A stretch of DNA of 64,000 bases from Mycobacterium sp. UM_CSW (GCF_000455205.1 NZ_AUWQ01000031.1:25418-89417); one strand, 5' to 3'. Shown: positions 42,188 through 55,207, counted from the first letter of the stretch. Numbers and translations are program-made. Notes: generated by a model not told the origin, from the letters alone.

Positions 42188-43738
42188 TCAGCCGGGCGCG
42201 CCGCCGGTCAGGCCGTGCCGGGTCGCATACAGGCTGGCCCCGATCCGGTTCGAGACCCCGATCTTGGCATAGATGTGCTCAACATGATTGCGCACGGTCT
42301 TCTCGGAGATCCAAAGCGCCGAGGCGATTTCGCGGTTAGACCGCCCCTGGGCCACATGGAGCAAGACCTCGGCCTCGCGCCGGGTCAGGCCCGACGGCCT
42401 GGTAGCTCTGCGCGACGGCTGGTGACCCGCGGCCTCCAGCACGGCTTCAACCGCGTCGCCGTCCAGGCGACCCCGCGCGGCTTCGCTGCGCAATTGCGTG
42501 GCCGCGGCGGCCCCATCCAGCGCATCGCGATATGGTCGCGGCTCGGTTGAGCCGCAATAGCTTTCGGCCGCGGCGAGTACCCGCTCGCGCATCGACAGAT
42601 CGTCGCCACGGAGCCCGTTCGGGTACCCCGACCCGTCCAGCCGTTCGTGGTGGTTGACCGCGACCTCCCGGACGGCCTTGAGCCCACCGACGCGGGCCAA
42701 GATCCTCCCGGTCAGATACGGATGCAAGTGCACACGCTCGCGTTCGGCGTGGGTCAACCCGTGCGGCTTTTCCCACACCCGGTTGGACACACCGATCCGG
42801 CCGAGATCGTGAACGTAGCCGGCCCGGCGCAGCGTGTCGATCTCGTCCGTCGCCAGCCCGGCGCACTTGCCGGCTTTCTCCGCCAGCTCGGCCACCGCTC
42901 GCGAATGGCCAAGGGTGAAGGGGCATTTCAGGTCGACGAAATCGCCCATCGCACACAAGAGCCGGTCCAGCGACGAACCACTCAGCGTTTCCCCGGGATC
43001 CGGCGCCAACCCGGCGGCCGTCTCCCACGCGTCTTCGTCGTCGCGCAGCAGCTCGTCGGCGACGTCGCAAAACACTGCGACTATGTCGGGGTCGAACTGT
43101 TTGCCGCTGCGACGGCGAACCTCCGCGATCGCGCGGCTCGCGCCGTAGGCGCGATGGTGCACTTCGGCGATGTCGGCGAGCTGCGCCACCCGCATGGTCA
43201 CGGGTATCTGGCTTCCCGCGGCACCGGTAGGAAGGCCGCTGCCGTCCCACCGCTCGTACGCGAAGGGCAGGGCTTCGCACACGTCCTCGCCGAGGCCGAT
43301 CTCCTCGGCGAGCAGCGCGGCCGACAGGCAATGTGAGTGCATCAACGTGCCGAGGTTGCCGCGTGCGTCCAAAAACAGCTTCGCCGCCAGCTGGGCCCGT
43401 TTCGGCAATGTCGACCCGCGGCCGAGGTTGCTGACGAGGAATCGCCGGAACTCAGCGCCGGACCAGTCGATGAAGTGGCTGTCATGTCGCGCCGCGATGT
43501 CGTCGCCGAACCACCGCGCGTACTCGTGCGAGTCGGCATGACACCCGATCCACATCACCAGGCCCGTGTAGAAAACCGTCCCGCGCTCACGCTCGCCGAG
43601 GCCGAGGCGCTCGGCGAGCCGCGTTCCCATCGCCGCCGACCGCAGCATGTGATCCATGGGCTGGCCGAGCCCGAGGTCGATCGCCAAAGACAGCGCCGCC
43701 AATACCTCAGTCCGCGACACCGCGCCGTCGAAGGGCAT
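42188..43738 (-). CDS. HD-GYP-domain phosphohydrolase with C-terminal LuxR DNA-binding domain
   Basis: A 516-aa fusion. The N-terminal half is a degenerate HD-like domain with several His (HADSHEYARWF). The second half has a full HD-GYP motif: HDLGRIGVSNRVWEKP (HD), HPYLTGRIL, HHERLDGSGYPNGLRGDDLS (GYP). These normally cleave cyclic-di-GMP. The last 65 residues are a LuxR-type HTH (LTRREAEVLLHVAQGRSNREIASALWISEKTVRNHVEHIYAKIGVSNR). A nucleotide-sensing transcription factor is inferred. It lies 75 bp from the adenylate cyclase on the same strand, so the two may form an operon. Confidence 0.9.
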   Translation of the reverse strand: MPFDGAVSRTEVLAALSLAIDLGLGQPMDHMLRSAAMGTRLAERLGLGERERGTVFYTGLVMWIGCHADSHEYARWFGDDIAARHDSHFIDWSGAEFRRFLVSNLGRGSTLPKRAQLAAKLFLDARGNLGTLMHSHCLSAALLAEEIGLGEDVCEALPFAYERWDGSGLPTGAAGSQIPVTMRVAQLADIAEVHHRAYGASRAIAEVRRRSGKQFDPDIVAVFCDVADELLRDDEDAWETAAGLAPDPGETLSGSSLDRLLCAMGDFVDLKCPFTLGHSRAVAELAEKAGKCAGLATDEIDTLRRAGYVHDLGRIGVSNRVWEKPHGLTHAERERVHLHPYLTGRILARVGGLKAVREVAVNHHERLDGSGYPNGLRGDDLSMRERVLAAAESYCGSTEPRPYRDALDGAAAATQLRSEAARGRLDGDAVEAVLEAAGHQPSRRATRPSGLTRREAEVLLHVAQGRSNREIASALWISEKTVRNHVEHIYAKIGVSNRIGASLYATRHGLTGGAPG

Positions 43739-43841
43739 AAACCCGCCCCTTCCCGGCCTGTCACGGTGGCGACGCCGGTGTAGCCAGACAGAAGCCGACG
43801 CCTGATAAGCCTATGGCATCGGCGTTGCCAGGTGGCCGATT

Positions 43842-43887
43842 GTGCGGCCAGCCGCACACTGGCTGCCGAACGTGCGGCCAGCCGCAC
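43842..43887 (-). terminator. tandem GTGCGGC-CA-GCCGCAC hairpins after secA1
   Basis: Two identical 16-nt inverted repeats (GTGCGGC, CA, GCCGCAC) occur at 43842-43857 and 43872-43887, spaced 30 nt apart, just beyond the secA1 stop codon. Each forms a 7-bp GC stem. They are best read as tandem terminators of secA1, though no U tract follows. Confidence 0.6.
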
Positions 43888-43900
43888 ACTCGGCGCCGGG

Positions 43901-46750
<2,850 letters not shown>

Positions 46751-46846
46751 AGCTATATCCCCTGTGGGTTGGAGTCTTCCTCTTTTTGCGAGGCGGCATC
46801 CATCCTAGGTGAAGAGGCAGTTAAGGCCCTCAAACGTCGCTGAACG

Positions 46847-47554
46847 TCAGGCCAGCCTGATCAGCCCGTAGTCGTAGGCGTGCCGGCGGTACACGACGGA
46901 CGGCCGTTCGGTCTCCTTGTCGTAGAACAAGAAGAAGTTGTGCCCGACCAGCTCCATCTCGTAAAGCGCCTCGTCGACGGTCATGGGCGTGGCCTGGTGT
47001 TCCTTGGTGCGGACCACCCGGCCCGGCTCGTGGTCTTGCCGCTCGCCGTGGTCGACCCCCGCGCCGTCGTGTTGATGCGGCTCGACGGGTTCGGAGTTGA
47101 AGGCCTTCGCGGGAAGCGGCGACACCGCGGTGGCGGCGGCCAGCGACACCGGCGTCTTGTCGCCGTAGTGCACCTTGCGGCGGTCCTTAGCGCGGCGCAG
47201 CCGGTTCTCCAGCTTGTCGACCGCGGACTCGAAGGCGGCGTAGAAGCTGTCCGCGCAGGCCTCCGCGCGGCTGACCGGGCCGCGGCCGCGCGCGGTGATT
47301 TCGACGCGCTGACAGGACTTGCGCTGACGGCGGTTGGGAGCGTGTTTGAGCTCGACGTCGAAGAGATAGATGGACCGATCGAATCGTTCGAGGCGGGCGA
47401 GTTTTTGCGAGACGTAGAAGCGGTAATGATCGGGGATTTCGACGTTGCGGCCCTTGAACACGACTTCGGCGTTGAGGGTCGGCTCGGCCGGCTCGCTGCT
47501 TTCTGCTGGCGCTTGGTCGAGAGTCTGACCGGAATCCACGGTAAGCCTTGACAT
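46847..47554 (-). CDS. hpf: long ribosome hibernation promoting factor
   Basis: A 235-aa long-form HPF. The N-terminal S30AE domain contains EVVFKGRNVEIPDHYRFYVSQKLARLERF and VEITARGRG. A linker with SLAAATAVSPLPAKAFNSEPVEPHQHD follows. The C-terminal dimerisation domain contains ATPMTVDEALYEMELVGHNFFLFYDKETERPSVVYRRHAYDYGLIRL. It pairs two ribosomes into inactive 100S dimers in stationary phase or hypoxia. It corresponds to Rv3241c. ATG 47554 was taken; the preceding frame back to 47587 is not conserved. Confidence 0.94.
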   Translation of the reverse strand: MSRLTVDSGQTLDQAPAESSEPAEPTLNAEVVFKGRNVEIPDHYRFYVSQKLARLERFDRSIYLFDVELKHAPNRRQRKSCQRVEITARGRGPVSRAEACADSFYAAFESAVDKLENRLRRAKDRRKVHYGDKTPVSLAAATAVSPLPAKAFNSEPVEPHQHDGAGVDHGERQDHEPGRVVRTKEHQATPMTVDEALYEMELVGHNFFLFYDKETERPSVVYRRHAYDYGLIRLA

Positions 47555-47869
47555 ACGTGTCAACTCGTTTCCTTTTCCACGTCGCACGCTGTGCGTGCCG
47601 GCTTCCTACATGACGCGCCGACGGGGGGTTGGGAGCGGTTTCTTCAGGTCACCGCCGCAGGCTGCCCGCCGATGCAAGGTGTCGGATTCTCACCCCCTCC
47701 ACGTGTGGCGTATCAACCCGGAAATCGACGACTGCGTTGCGCCGGGTCAAAGATGTTCCTGAAGGTTGTCCTCGACGTTAGCTCGTGTTCGCCTTGGGAT
47801 GCCACCAATTCCGGGCAGCTGTTGCGAGTTCTTCACATGCGCGTGGCTCGTCAACGGAGAAGGGCGGCT
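47555..47869. other. intergenic region between hpf and the ComF-like gene
   Basis: This 315-bp gap carries the hpf 5' region. It holds no convincing gene. On the hpf strand there is a GGAGGGGGTGAGA ribosome-binding-like sequence around 47693-47705 that could precede a 14-codon peptide, but the spacing is poor. No strong palindrome was found. A stress-responsive hpf promoter is expected here but cannot be assigned. Confidence 0.6.
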
Positions 47870-48511
47870 TCACGCGGCCGCGATCGCCAGCACCGCGGCC
47901 ACGCGGACCCCGGCGGCGCGCAGCGTCCGCACCGACTCGCGGGCCGTCGCCCCGGTGGTGACGACGTCGTCGACAACGATGACCTCGCGCGTTTGGGGGC
48001 GCGCCGGCCGCCCGCGCAGCACCACCCGGCCGGCGATGTTGCGCTCGCGCGCCGAGGTGCCGAGGCCGACGGAGTCGCGGGCCAGGGCCTTCATCCGCAG
48101 CGCCGGCGCGACGGCGATGTCGGGGTGCCCGGCAACCGCGGCGCGCGCCAGCCGGGTGACGGGGTCGCCGCCGCGTGCGCGCGCCGCCGACCGCCTCGTC
48201 GGCGCGGGCACGATCGTCAGCGGTGTCTCGACCATCCCCCAGGTCAACAGCCGGTGGACCCCGACGGCCAGCGCCCGGGCCAGAGGACTGACCAGGTCGC
48301 CGCGCCCGTTCTCCTTCAGCGCGAGGATCGCCGCGCGCCGGGCGCCGGCGTAGCGGCCCAGCGCGAACACCGGCGCCTCGGGTTCGATGCGGGGGTTGAC
48401 GACGTGCGGCTCGTCGGCCCTGACGTCAAGTTCCGCCGCGCAGGCGTCGCACCAGCGGGTCGACGGCGCCCCGCAGCCGCCGCATTCCAGCGGCAGGATG
48501 AGATCGAGCAC
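47870..48511 (-). CDS. ComF-family phosphoribosyltransferase-like protein
   Basis: A 213-aa ComF-family protein. Two CxxC pairs near the N-terminus (CGGCGAPSTRWCDAC) make a likely zinc-binding region. The C-terminal phosphoribosyltransferase signature VIVVDDVVTTGATARES binds PRPP. ComF proteins are linked to DNA uptake in naturally competent bacteria. In mycobacteria the role is unknown. It matches Rv3242c. The start is a GTG (48511). The next gene, an MFS transporter, ends 45 bp upstream. Confidence 0.88.
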   Translation of the reverse strand: MLDLILPLECGGCGAPSTRWCDACAAELDVRADEPHVVNPRIEPEAPVFALGRYAGARRAAILALKENGRGDLVSPLARALAVGVHRLLTWGMVETPLTIVPAPTRRSAARARGGDPVTRLARAAVAGHPDIAVAPALRMKALARDSVGLGTSARERNIAGRVVLRGRPARPQTREVIVVDDVVTTGATARESVRTLRAAGVRVAAVLAIAAA

Positions 48512-48556
48512 GGAGTCAGTGTGGCGGGCACGGCCGACAACTACTGCTGAGGGCGC

Positions 48557-49852
48557 TCACGACGCCGCGATCGGTGCGGCTTCGACGAAACGCCGACGCG
48601 CCGGCTTCAACACGAAGACGGCCAGCGCCGCGGTTCCCAGATCGAGTGCAATCGCACACCCGAACACCGGAATCCAGCTCCCGGCGTGCTGATGCAGCAG
48701 CGCCGCGAGCGGACCACCGAAGACCGAACCGATCCCGAACGAGATGTAGAGCCAGCCATAGTTCGCTGTCGCATAACGGGCCCCGAACGTATCGGTCAAG
48801 GTGGATGGGAACAGCGAGAAGATCTCACCCCAGCCAAAGAACACCAAACCCGACAGGAGGACGAACAGCGTGGCGTCGTGTCGCGTCAGCAACCAGAGCG
48901 TCATGGCAACAGCCTCCAGCGCGAAGGCAAACGCCATGGTGTTTTCCCGGCCCAGTCGGTCCGATACCCAACCGAAAAACGGCCGCGTCAGCCCGTTCGT
49001 GAAGCGGTCGATCGTCAAGGCCAGCGGCAGCGCGGCGAGCCCGAACACCAGCACCTTGCTCACACCGAAGTCGGTCGCGAACGTAGCCATCTGCGACGTG
49101 ACCATCAGGCCCGAAGTGGCCATCATCGTCATCATGACGAACATCAGCCAGAAGAGTGGCCGCTTGAGCATCTCGGCGGGCCGGTAATCACGCCGAGCGG
49201 CGGACGGCCGGGCGCTCGGTACGGTCAACCCGAGATCCGCCGGCGGCACCCGCAACCCCTGCGCCGCAACGAAACCGACGGCGGCGAACACGATGCCGAA
49301 GAGCCACAACGTCGACTCGACACCATGCGCGGCGAGCGACGAGGCGATCGGAAAAGTCGTCAAAATCGCGCCCATCCCGTAGCCGGCCGCCACCACACCG
49401 GCGGCGAATCCGCGTCGATCGGGAAACCACCGGACCACCAGCCCCACGACGCCGACATACACAATTCCCGTGCCGAGACCACCGACGCCGCCATAGGTGA
49501 GATACAGCATCGACACGGTGTGCGCGTAAGAAGCGAGCACCCAGCTCGCGCCCGCCAGCAGCGTGCCGATCGAGATCAACCGGCGGGGCCCGAAGCGGTC
49601 GACCAGCGCACCCTGGAACGGCGAGAAAAACGCCTGTAACAGCACCAGAATCGAGAACGTAACCTGCAATTCGGGCAAGGCAATCCCGAGTTTGGTGGCA
49701 AGTGGCTTGGTCATCAGCGTCCACACATACTGGGGACTCGATATCGCCATCATGCACACCAGCCCAAGGCCGAGCTGAAGCCAGCGGGTCTGCGCGACGG
49801 TCGGCGCACTGGGTACAGCCGTGCCGCCCATGGTGTCCGCGTGAACAATCAA
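48557..49852 (-). CDS. oxalate/formate antiporter-like MFS transporter
   Basis: A 431-aa twelve-helix major facilitator transporter of the oxalate:formate antiporter (OFA) type. Signature stretches are FSPFQGALVDRFGPRRL (the A-loop DRFGPRR), YGGVGGLGTGIVYVGVVGLVVRWFPDRRGFAAG, and FGWVSDRLGRENTMAFAF. Substrate may be a small carboxylate. The start is inferred as TTG 49852 because a clear GGAGG lies 6 nt upstream. The ATG at 49831 would lose seven residues. From memory, M. tuberculosis has no such gene between Rv3242c and lpqB, so this is probably gained. Its upstream region is unusually AT-rich. Confidence 0.87.
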   Translation of the reverse strand: MIVHADTMGGTAVPSAPTVAQTRWLQLGLGLVCMMAISSPQYVWTLMTKPLATKLGIALPELQVTFSILVLLQAFFSPFQGALVDRFGPRRLISIGTLLAGASWVLASYAHTVSMLYLTYGGVGGLGTGIVYVGVVGLVVRWFPDRRGFAAGVVAAGYGMGAILTTFPIASSLAAHGVESTLWLFGIVFAAVGFVAAQGLRVPPADLGLTVPSARPSAARRDYRPAEMLKRPLFWLMFVMMTMMATSGLMVTSQMATFATDFGVSKVLVFGLAALPLALTIDRFTNGLTRPFFGWVSDRLGRENTMAFAFALEAVAMTLWLLTRHDATLFVLLSGLVFFGWGEIFSLFPSTLTDTFGARYATANYGWLYISFGIGSVFGGPLAALLHQHAGSWIPVFGCAIALDLGTAALAVFVLKPARRRFVEAAPIAAS

Positions 49853-50369
49853 CGTGTTCCTCCGTTCCGATTGCGGCTCGGCCCGCCCGCCATTGAGCCA
49901 CTCGCGCACCTACATTGCCCGCACCATTCCGCCCGGCGAAAAATCGGAAAACGGCTTCCTGCAGGAGTTTTCAACTGAAATCGAGTTATGCGACGCCAAT
50001 GTGCGGTCCTGACAGTAATTTTCGCTTGTTACCCAGGCGTTACTCCCAGTAGCGGGCTTATCAACATCCACTCACAGAAAGCAACAGCCTGGAGTGCGAA
50101 ATATGAACAGTATTGTCAGATAACGACATACATTGATAAATCTTACATATGCGACGATAAGTCGTGTGTATCAGCCCTGCAGAATAGCGGGTCGCCAATT
50201 GACCTTTTCGTCGCTGCGGGGCCGCGAGAACAATCTCGGGTGTGAGCTGGCGTGGGGCTGGTCAGCACTGACTCGTCGAGGCGCGCTTACGATCCGATCA
50301 GCACGGCGCTGGACGTCAGCGTCTTCCGAAACGATATGTGGCACAAGGCATGAGCCACGGCCGACGTCG
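49853..50369. other. AT-rich intergenic region upstream of the MFS gene
   Basis: This 517-bp gap contains about 190 bp (50000-50190) near 45% GC, far below the surrounding 65-70%. A possible 85-aa frame at 49988-50245 shows no family resemblance and no clear ribosome-binding site, so it is not called. A 10-bp palindrome TCCTGCAGGA lies at 49957-49966. The region probably contains the MFS promoter and perhaps a remnant of transferred DNA. Confidence 0.6.
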
Positions 50370-52127
50370 CTAGCCCGGCAGCACCGGCAGTGCGCCGGGC
50401 ACCGACAGCCCGGACACCTCCGACCAGCTCTGCTGGCTTTCGGGGGCCGACGCCGAATACTGCAGCACCCCTTCGGGGGCCGCGACGTAGACGGCCGACG
50501 GGTTGGCCGCGACCGTCGTGACCGGCATCTGCAGGCCGCGGGCCGGCGCATCGGAGTTCACCCCGTCGAGGTTGACGTAGGACACCGGGTGGCTGGCGTC
50601 GGTGCGGGTCACCACGATGTCATCGCCGGTCCGCCACGACAGCGAGACCACCGAGTTGCCGAGGCCGAAACCCAGCCGCCGCGGGTAGGTCAGCGCGTAC
50701 TGCCCGGCCTGGGTCTGCTCTACACCGGCGAGGATCACCTGACCGTTGATCACCATCGCGGCGCGCGTGCTGTCGCGGGACAGCTGCAGGTCGGTGATCG
50801 GCCCGGGGAAGCTGGAGGCCACCACCGCGGAATCCACCGGAATGCGCGCGGGCTGCCCCGACGCCGGTTCCTGAATCGCGCGCAGCACGTTGTTGTTGTC
50901 GACCACCACCCACACCGCGTCGTCCAGCGACCAGCTGGGCCGCGTCAGGCTGTGCCCGTCGGCGGCCTGGACCGCCTCGCCGCCGAGGTCGCCGATCCAC
51001 AGCGACGCCGCCTGGTCCGGGGCGCCGCGGCGCAGTGTCACCACCGACGCCACCTGCCGCCCGCTGCGCGACAGCGCGGCGCCGGTCTGGTCGCCCACCC
51101 GCCCGAACGCCCCGGGCACGGTGTTGGCATGCTGGCCGTCCAGCCCGACCAGCGACCCGTTGACCAGGGCGTGCAAGCCCGCCCCCGCACCGTCGGCCAC
51201 ACCGGGGTCGGTGGCGGCGACGTCGGAGGTGGTCCACCCTTCGGCGAACCGGTCGTCCAGCGGCGCGCCGTCGGCGTTGATCACGTACGGGCCCCGGATG
51301 TCGGCCCGGGCCAACGTCCAGATGATCTGTGCCGCAAGCAATTGCCTGCTGTGCGGATCGGTGGTGGACAACTTCTCCAGGTCGATGCGGGCGCCGCCGT
51401 AGCCCTTGCCGATGCCGTTCTTACCGCCGTCGGCCCGGGTCACCGGGCCGCGCAGCCGCAGCGGCGGGGCCAGCAGGTTGCGCACGGTGTGGGCCATCTC
51501 GGGCCGCGGCCCGGCCAGCATCTTGGACACCAGCTCGGTGGCCAGCTGGTCGTGGTCGGACACCGCGACGTAGCGGGGATCGGGCACCACGGTCTTGCCG
51601 GTCGGGTCGGCGAAGTACAGCGTGTTGCGTTTGTAGGTGGACTGGAACTGCTGCCAGTCCAGGAACACGCCGTTGGGCAGCCGGTCGATGCGCCAGCCTC
51701 CCGACGTCTTGACCAGCTCGATCGGCCCCGGGTCGGGCAGCACGCCCTCGGCGGTTTCGAACACGCCCACGTCGGACAGCGAGCCCAGGATGTCGGCGCG
51801 CATGGTCGCCGAAACCCGTTCGGCACCACGGGTTTCCACGAACACCACGTGGTCGATCAGCAGGGCGCTACCGGCGTCGTCCCACGCGTTGGACGCCGAC
51901 TGGGTGAGAAATTGCCGGGCCGCCAGGTGCCGGTTCGCGGGATCGGCTGTGGCCTTGAGGAATTCGCGCAGCAACACGTCGGGGTCCATGCCCGGGGTCG
52001 GCTTGGGCAGGTTGGACGGCGCCGGCCGCTCGACCGTGCCGATGGCCTGCGGGGCCGACGAGCTGGGCACCCCCGCGCAGCCGGCCAGGACGAACGCCAG
52101 CGATAGGAGGGCGAGCAGCCGTCGCAT
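50370..52127 (-). CDS. lpqB: lipoprotein LpqB, MtrAB accessory
   Basis: A 585-aa membrane-anchored lipoprotein. The signal peptide ends in the lipobox LAGC ([19 protein letters not shown]), giving acylated Cys at about residue 17. The following GerMN-like domain and C-terminal propeller-like repeats are typical. LpqB binds the extracytoplasmic part of MtrB and modulates the MtrAB system. The order lpqB-mtrB-mtrA is that of M. tuberculosis Rv3244c-Rv3246c and the start overlaps the mtrB stop by 1 nt (TGATG). Confidence 0.95.
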   Translation of the reverse strand: MRRLLALLSLAFVLAGCAGVPSSSAPQAIGTVERPAPSNLPKPTPGMDPDVLLREFLKATADPANRHLAARQFLTQSASNAWDDAGSALLIDHVVFVETRGAERVSATMRADILGSLSDVGVFETAEGVLPDPGPIELVKTSGGWRIDRLPNGVFLDWQQFQSTYKRNTLYFADPTGKTVVPDPRYVAVSDHDQLATELVSKMLAGPRPEMAHTVRNLLAPPLRLRGPVTRADGGKNGIGKGYGGARIDLEKLSTTDPHSRQLLAAQIIWTLARADIRGPYVINADGAPLDDRFAEGWTTSDVAATDPGVADGAGAGLHALVNGSLVGLDGQHANTVPGAFGRVGDQTGAALSRSGRQVASVVTLRRGAPDQAASLWIGDLGGEAVQAADGHSLTRPSWSLDDAVWVVVDNNNVLRAIQEPASGQPARIPVDSAVVASSFPGPITDLQLSRDSTRAAMVINGQVILAGVEQTQAGQYALTYPRRLGFGLGNSVVSLSWRTGDDIVVTRTDASHPVSYVNLDGVNSDAPARGLQMPVTTVAANPSAVYVAAPEGVLQYSASAPESQQSWSEVSGLSVPGALPVLPG

Positions 52128-53794
52128 CAGACGCTCCGCTCGGCGTGCTCGCGCGGGCGCTGCGGCTCGGGGCGCGGCGGCGCGGGCGGCTCGGGGATCG
52201 GCTTCAGCGGCAGCGGGCTGGTGGTCACCTTGTGACCGCGAATCAGGGGCAGTGTCAGCCGGAAGCACGCGCCCTCGCCGGGCTCGCCCCACGCCTCCAG
52301 CCGGCCCTGGTGCAGCCGCGCGTCCTCGACGCTGATCGCCAGGCCCAGCCCGGTGCCGCCGGAGCGACGCACCCGCGACGGGTCCGAGCGCCAGAACCGG
52401 CTGAACACCAGTTTCTCCTCGCCGGGTCGCAGACCCACCCCGTAGTCGCGGACGGTGACGGCGACGGTGTCCTCGTCGACGCCCATCCGGATCTGCACCG
52501 GCTTGCGCTCGGCGTGGTCGATGGCGTTGGCGATCAGGTTGCGCAGGATCCGCTCCACCCGGCGCGGGTCGACCTCGGCGATCACCTCCTCGTCGGGCAG
52601 GTCGACGAGCAGCTCGATGCCGGCGTCCTCGGCCAGGTGTCCCACGTTGCCCAGCGCGCTTTGCACGGTGGTGCGCAGGTCCACCGCCTCGACGGACAGC
52701 TCGGCCACGCCGGCGTCGTGCCGGGAGATCTCGAGCAGGTCGTTGAGCAGCGTCTCGAACCGGTCCAGCTCGTTGACCATCAGCTCGGTGGACCGGGCCA
52801 GGGTGGGGTCGAGGTCGGCGCTGTGGTCGTAGATCAGGTCGGCGGCCATCCGCACGGTGGTCAGCGGGGTGCGAAGTTCGTGGCTGACGTCGGAGGTGAA
52901 CCGGCGCTGCAGGTTGCCGAACTCCTCGAGCTGGGTGATCTGGCGGGACAGGCTCTCGGCCATGTCGTTGAACGACACGGCCAGCCGCGCCATGTCGTCC
53001 TCGCCGCGCACCGGCATCCGTTCGGACAGGTGCCCCTCGGCGAACCGCTCGGCGATCCGCGACGCCGACCGGACCGGCACCACCACCTGGCGGGACACCA
53101 GCAGCGCGATCCCGGCGAGCAGCACCAGCAGCACCGCGCCGCCGGTGATCATCGTGCCGCGCACCAGCTGGATGGTGGCCTGCTCGTTCTTCAACGGGAA
53201 GATCAGGTAGAGCTCGAGGTTGGCCACCTGCGACGACGTCGGCGTGCCGATGACCAGCGCCGGCCCGGAGAACCCGTCGGTGTGCACGGTGGCGTACTGA
53301 TACGCCGCCTGCCCGGCCTTGACGAAGCCGCGCAATGCGTTGGGCACCTGGTCGACGGGTCCGGCCGTGGTGGCGGCGCGCGGACCGTCGCCGGGCACCA
53401 TCAGCGCCGCGTCGAAGGCGCCGGCCAGCCCCGCGCCCGAGGCGGGGTCGGTCTTGGACGTCAGCGTGTTGCGGGCCAGCTGGAGGCTGCTGTCCAGCGA
53501 GCGGGTCTCCTCGCCGTTGACGATCCCGGCGACGGTGGTGCGCGCCCGCTCGATCTGCTCCATGGCGCCGCGGACCTTCACGTCCAGCACCCGGTTGGTC
53601 ACCTGGCTGGTCAGCACGAAGCCGAGCGCGAGGATGACGGCGAGCGACAGGCCCAGGGTCAGCGCGACGACCCGCAATTGCAGTGATCGGCGCCAGGCAG
53701 CGCCCACAACGCGACTCACCGCACCCATGCCCCGCGTCATGGGGCCGGAGCGCCCCCAGCGACTTCTAGTGCGTTGCCGAGACCCCCAGATCAA
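52127..53794 (-). CDS. mtrB: two-component sensor histidine kinase MtrB
   Basis: A 555-aa membrane sensor. Two transmembrane segments (about 41-62 and 212-234) flank an extracytoplasmic domain. HAMP follows ([26 protein letters not shown]), then the dimerisation/phosphotransfer helix with His305 in [15 protein letters not shown], and the ATPase domain with [11 protein letters not shown] (N box), RDYGVGL and [10 protein letters not shown]. The start is TTG 53794 with GGGAGG just upstream. It phosphorylates MtrA and controls cell division and envelope genes. It differs from the M. tuberculosis protein mainly in the Pro-rich C-terminus. Confidence 0.96.
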   Translation of the reverse strand: MIWGSRQRTRSRWGRSGPMTRGMGAVSRVVGAAWRRSLQLRVVALTLGLSLAVILALGFVLTSQVTNRVLDVKVRGAMEQIERARTTVAGIVNGEETRSLDSSLQLARNTLTSKTDPASGAGLAGAFDAALMVPGDGPRAATTAGPVDQVPNALRGFVKAGQAAYQYATVHTDGFSGPALVIGTPTSSQVANLELYLIFPLKNEQATIQLVRGTMITGGAVLLVLLAGIALLVSRQVVVPVRSASRIAERFAEGHLSERMPVRGEDDMARLAVSFNDMAESLSRQITQLEEFGNLQRRFTSDVSHELRTPLTTVRMAADLIYDHSADLDPTLARSTELMVNELDRFETLLNDLLEISRHDAGVAELSVEAVDLRTTVQSALGNVGHLAEDAGIELLVDLPDEEVIAEVDPRRVERILRNLIANAIDHAERKPVQIRMGVDEDTVAVTVRDYGVGLRPGEEKLVFSRFWRSDPSRVRRSGGTGLGLAISVEDARLHQGRLEAWGEPGEGACFRLTLPLIRGHKVTTSPLPLKPIPEPPAPPRPEPQRPREHAERSV

Positions 53795-53807
53795 TGAACC
53801 TCCCGGA

Positions 53808-54494
53808 TCACGGAGGTCCGGCCTTGTATCCCACTCCTCGAACGGTCAACACCACGGTCGGGTTCTCAGGGTCTTTCTCGACCTTGGCCCGCAGACGCTG
53901 GACGTGCACGTTCACCAGGCGGGTGTCCGCCGGGTGCCGATACCCCCACACCTGTTCGAGCAGCACATCACGAGTAAACACCTGGCGCGGTTTGCGTGCC
54001 AGCGCGACCAACAGGTCGAACTCCAGCGGTGTGAGGGAGATCTGCTCGCCGTTGCGGGTGACCTTGTGCGCCGGCACGTCGATGTCGACGTCGGCGATGG
54101 AAAGCATCTCGGCGGGCTCGTCGTCGTTGCGCCGCAGCCGCGCGCGCACCCGGGCGACCAGCTCCTTGGGCTTGAACGGCTTCATGATGTAGTCGTCGGC
54201 GCCCGACTCCAGGCCGAGCACCACGTCCACGGTGTCGGTCTTGGCGGTCAGCATCACGATGGGCACGCCGGAGTCGGCGCGCAACACCCGGCACACGTCG
54301 ATGCCGTTCATGCCCGGCAGCATCAGGTCCAGCAGCACCAGATCCGGGCGCAACTCGCGCACCGCGGTCAGCGCCTGAGTGCCGTCGCCGATGACTGCGG
54401 TGTCGAAGCCCTCCCCACGCAGCACGATGGTGAGCATCTCGGCCAGCGAAGCGTCGTCGTCGACGACCAAAATCCTTTGCCTCATGGAGTCCAT
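53808..54494 (-). CDS. mtrA: response regulator MtrA
   Basis: A 228-aa OmpR-family regulator, almost identical to the M. tuberculosis protein. The receiver domain has the acidic pair in [11 protein letters not shown], phospho-acceptor Asp56 in [11 protein letters not shown] and Lys in [12 protein letters not shown] winged-helix DNA-binding domain follows ([55 protein letters not shown]). It controls oriC, rpfs and cell-wall genes. ATG 54494 was chosen as the family start ([14 protein letters not shown]). MtrB follows 13 nt downstream. Confidence 0.97.
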   Translation of the reverse strand: MDSMRQRILVVDDDASLAEMLTIVLRGEGFDTAVIGDGTQALTAVRELRPDLVLLDLMLPGMNGIDVCRVLRADSGVPIVMLTAKTDTVDVVLGLESGADDYIMKPFKPKELVARVRARLRRNDDEPAEMLSIADVDIDVPAHKVTRNGEQISLTPLEFDLLVALARKPRQVFTRDVLLEQVWGYRHPADTRLVNVHVQRLRAKVEKDPENPTVVLTVRGVGYKAGPP

Positions 54495-54574
54495 GGTGTC
54501 ACCAGATCGGGACAAATTCGGCGCACCACACGGGCGTTTCTTATTCGATACGGCCAAATCGTGACAATTTTGTG

Positions 54575-55207
54575 CTAGCCGGCGGTCAAAGACGCCGCCA
54601 ACCGCCCCGGATCGACGTCGGCGTCGACGACCAGCCACCGCCCGCCCCAGCCCGCCGCGGCCAGCTCGGCATAGACCGCGCCGGTGCGCTGCTGCAGCCC
54701 GTCGTCGCGCTCATAACTGTCCCGCGCGCGGCCCGGCTCGTGCTCGGCCCGGTGCCGGGCCCGCCGCGCGGCGAGTTCGGCGGGCACCGCGAGCAGCACC
54801 TGCCAGTCCGGCGCGGGCAGTCCCAACCGCTCGTATTCGAACCGGAGCACCCACGCCGCCGCCTCCCCGGCCGCGTCCTGGTGCAGGCGCGCCGCGCTGT
54901 AGGCCGCGTTGGAGGCGACGTAGCGATCCAGGATCACCACGTCGTGGTCGCGGCCCAGCGCCGCGATCTGCCCGATCGCCCCGGCGCGGTCGAGCGCAAA
55001 CAGCGTGGCCATCGCATACACCGACGACGCCAGGTCGCCGTGCCCGCCGTGCAACGCTTCGGCCGCGATGTCGGCGGTCACCGACTGCCCGTAACGCGGG
55101 AACGCCAGGGTGGCAACCGACTTCCCGGCGGCTTCGAAGGCCTTACGCAGGCCGTCGGACAGCGTCCGCTTGCCGGAACCGTCGACCCCTTCGATCGCGA
55201 TCAGCAC
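54575..55207 (-). CDS. tmk: thymidylate kinase
   Basis: A 210-aa dTMP kinase that phosphorylates dTMP for DNA synthesis. Walker A is EGVDGSGKRTL, and LAFPRYGQSVTADIAAEALHG, LDRYVASNAAYSAAR (DRY) and the lid region follow. The start is GTG 55207. It lies 80 bp upstream of mtrA, following the M. tuberculosis order Rv3247c-Rv3246c. Confidence 0.95.
   Translation of the reverse strand: MLIAIEGVDGSGKRTLSDGLRKAFEAAGKSVATLAFPRYGQSVTADIAAEALHGGHGDLASSVYAMATLFALDRAGAIGQIAALGRDHDVVILDRYVASNAAYSAARLHQDAAGEAAAWVLRFEYERLGLPAPDWQVLLAVPAELAARRARHRAEHEPGRARDSYERDDGLQQRTGAVYAELAAAGWGGRWLVVDADVDPGRLAASLTAG

Noticed and set aside
47693-47705. A ribosome-binding-like sequence upstream of hpf leading to a 14-codon peptide
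   Set aside because: The start would lie inside the ribosome-binding sequence, so it is unlikely to be used.
49988-50245. An 85-codon frame in the AT-rich gap
   Set aside because: No ribosome-binding site, no family features and no coding-like composition.
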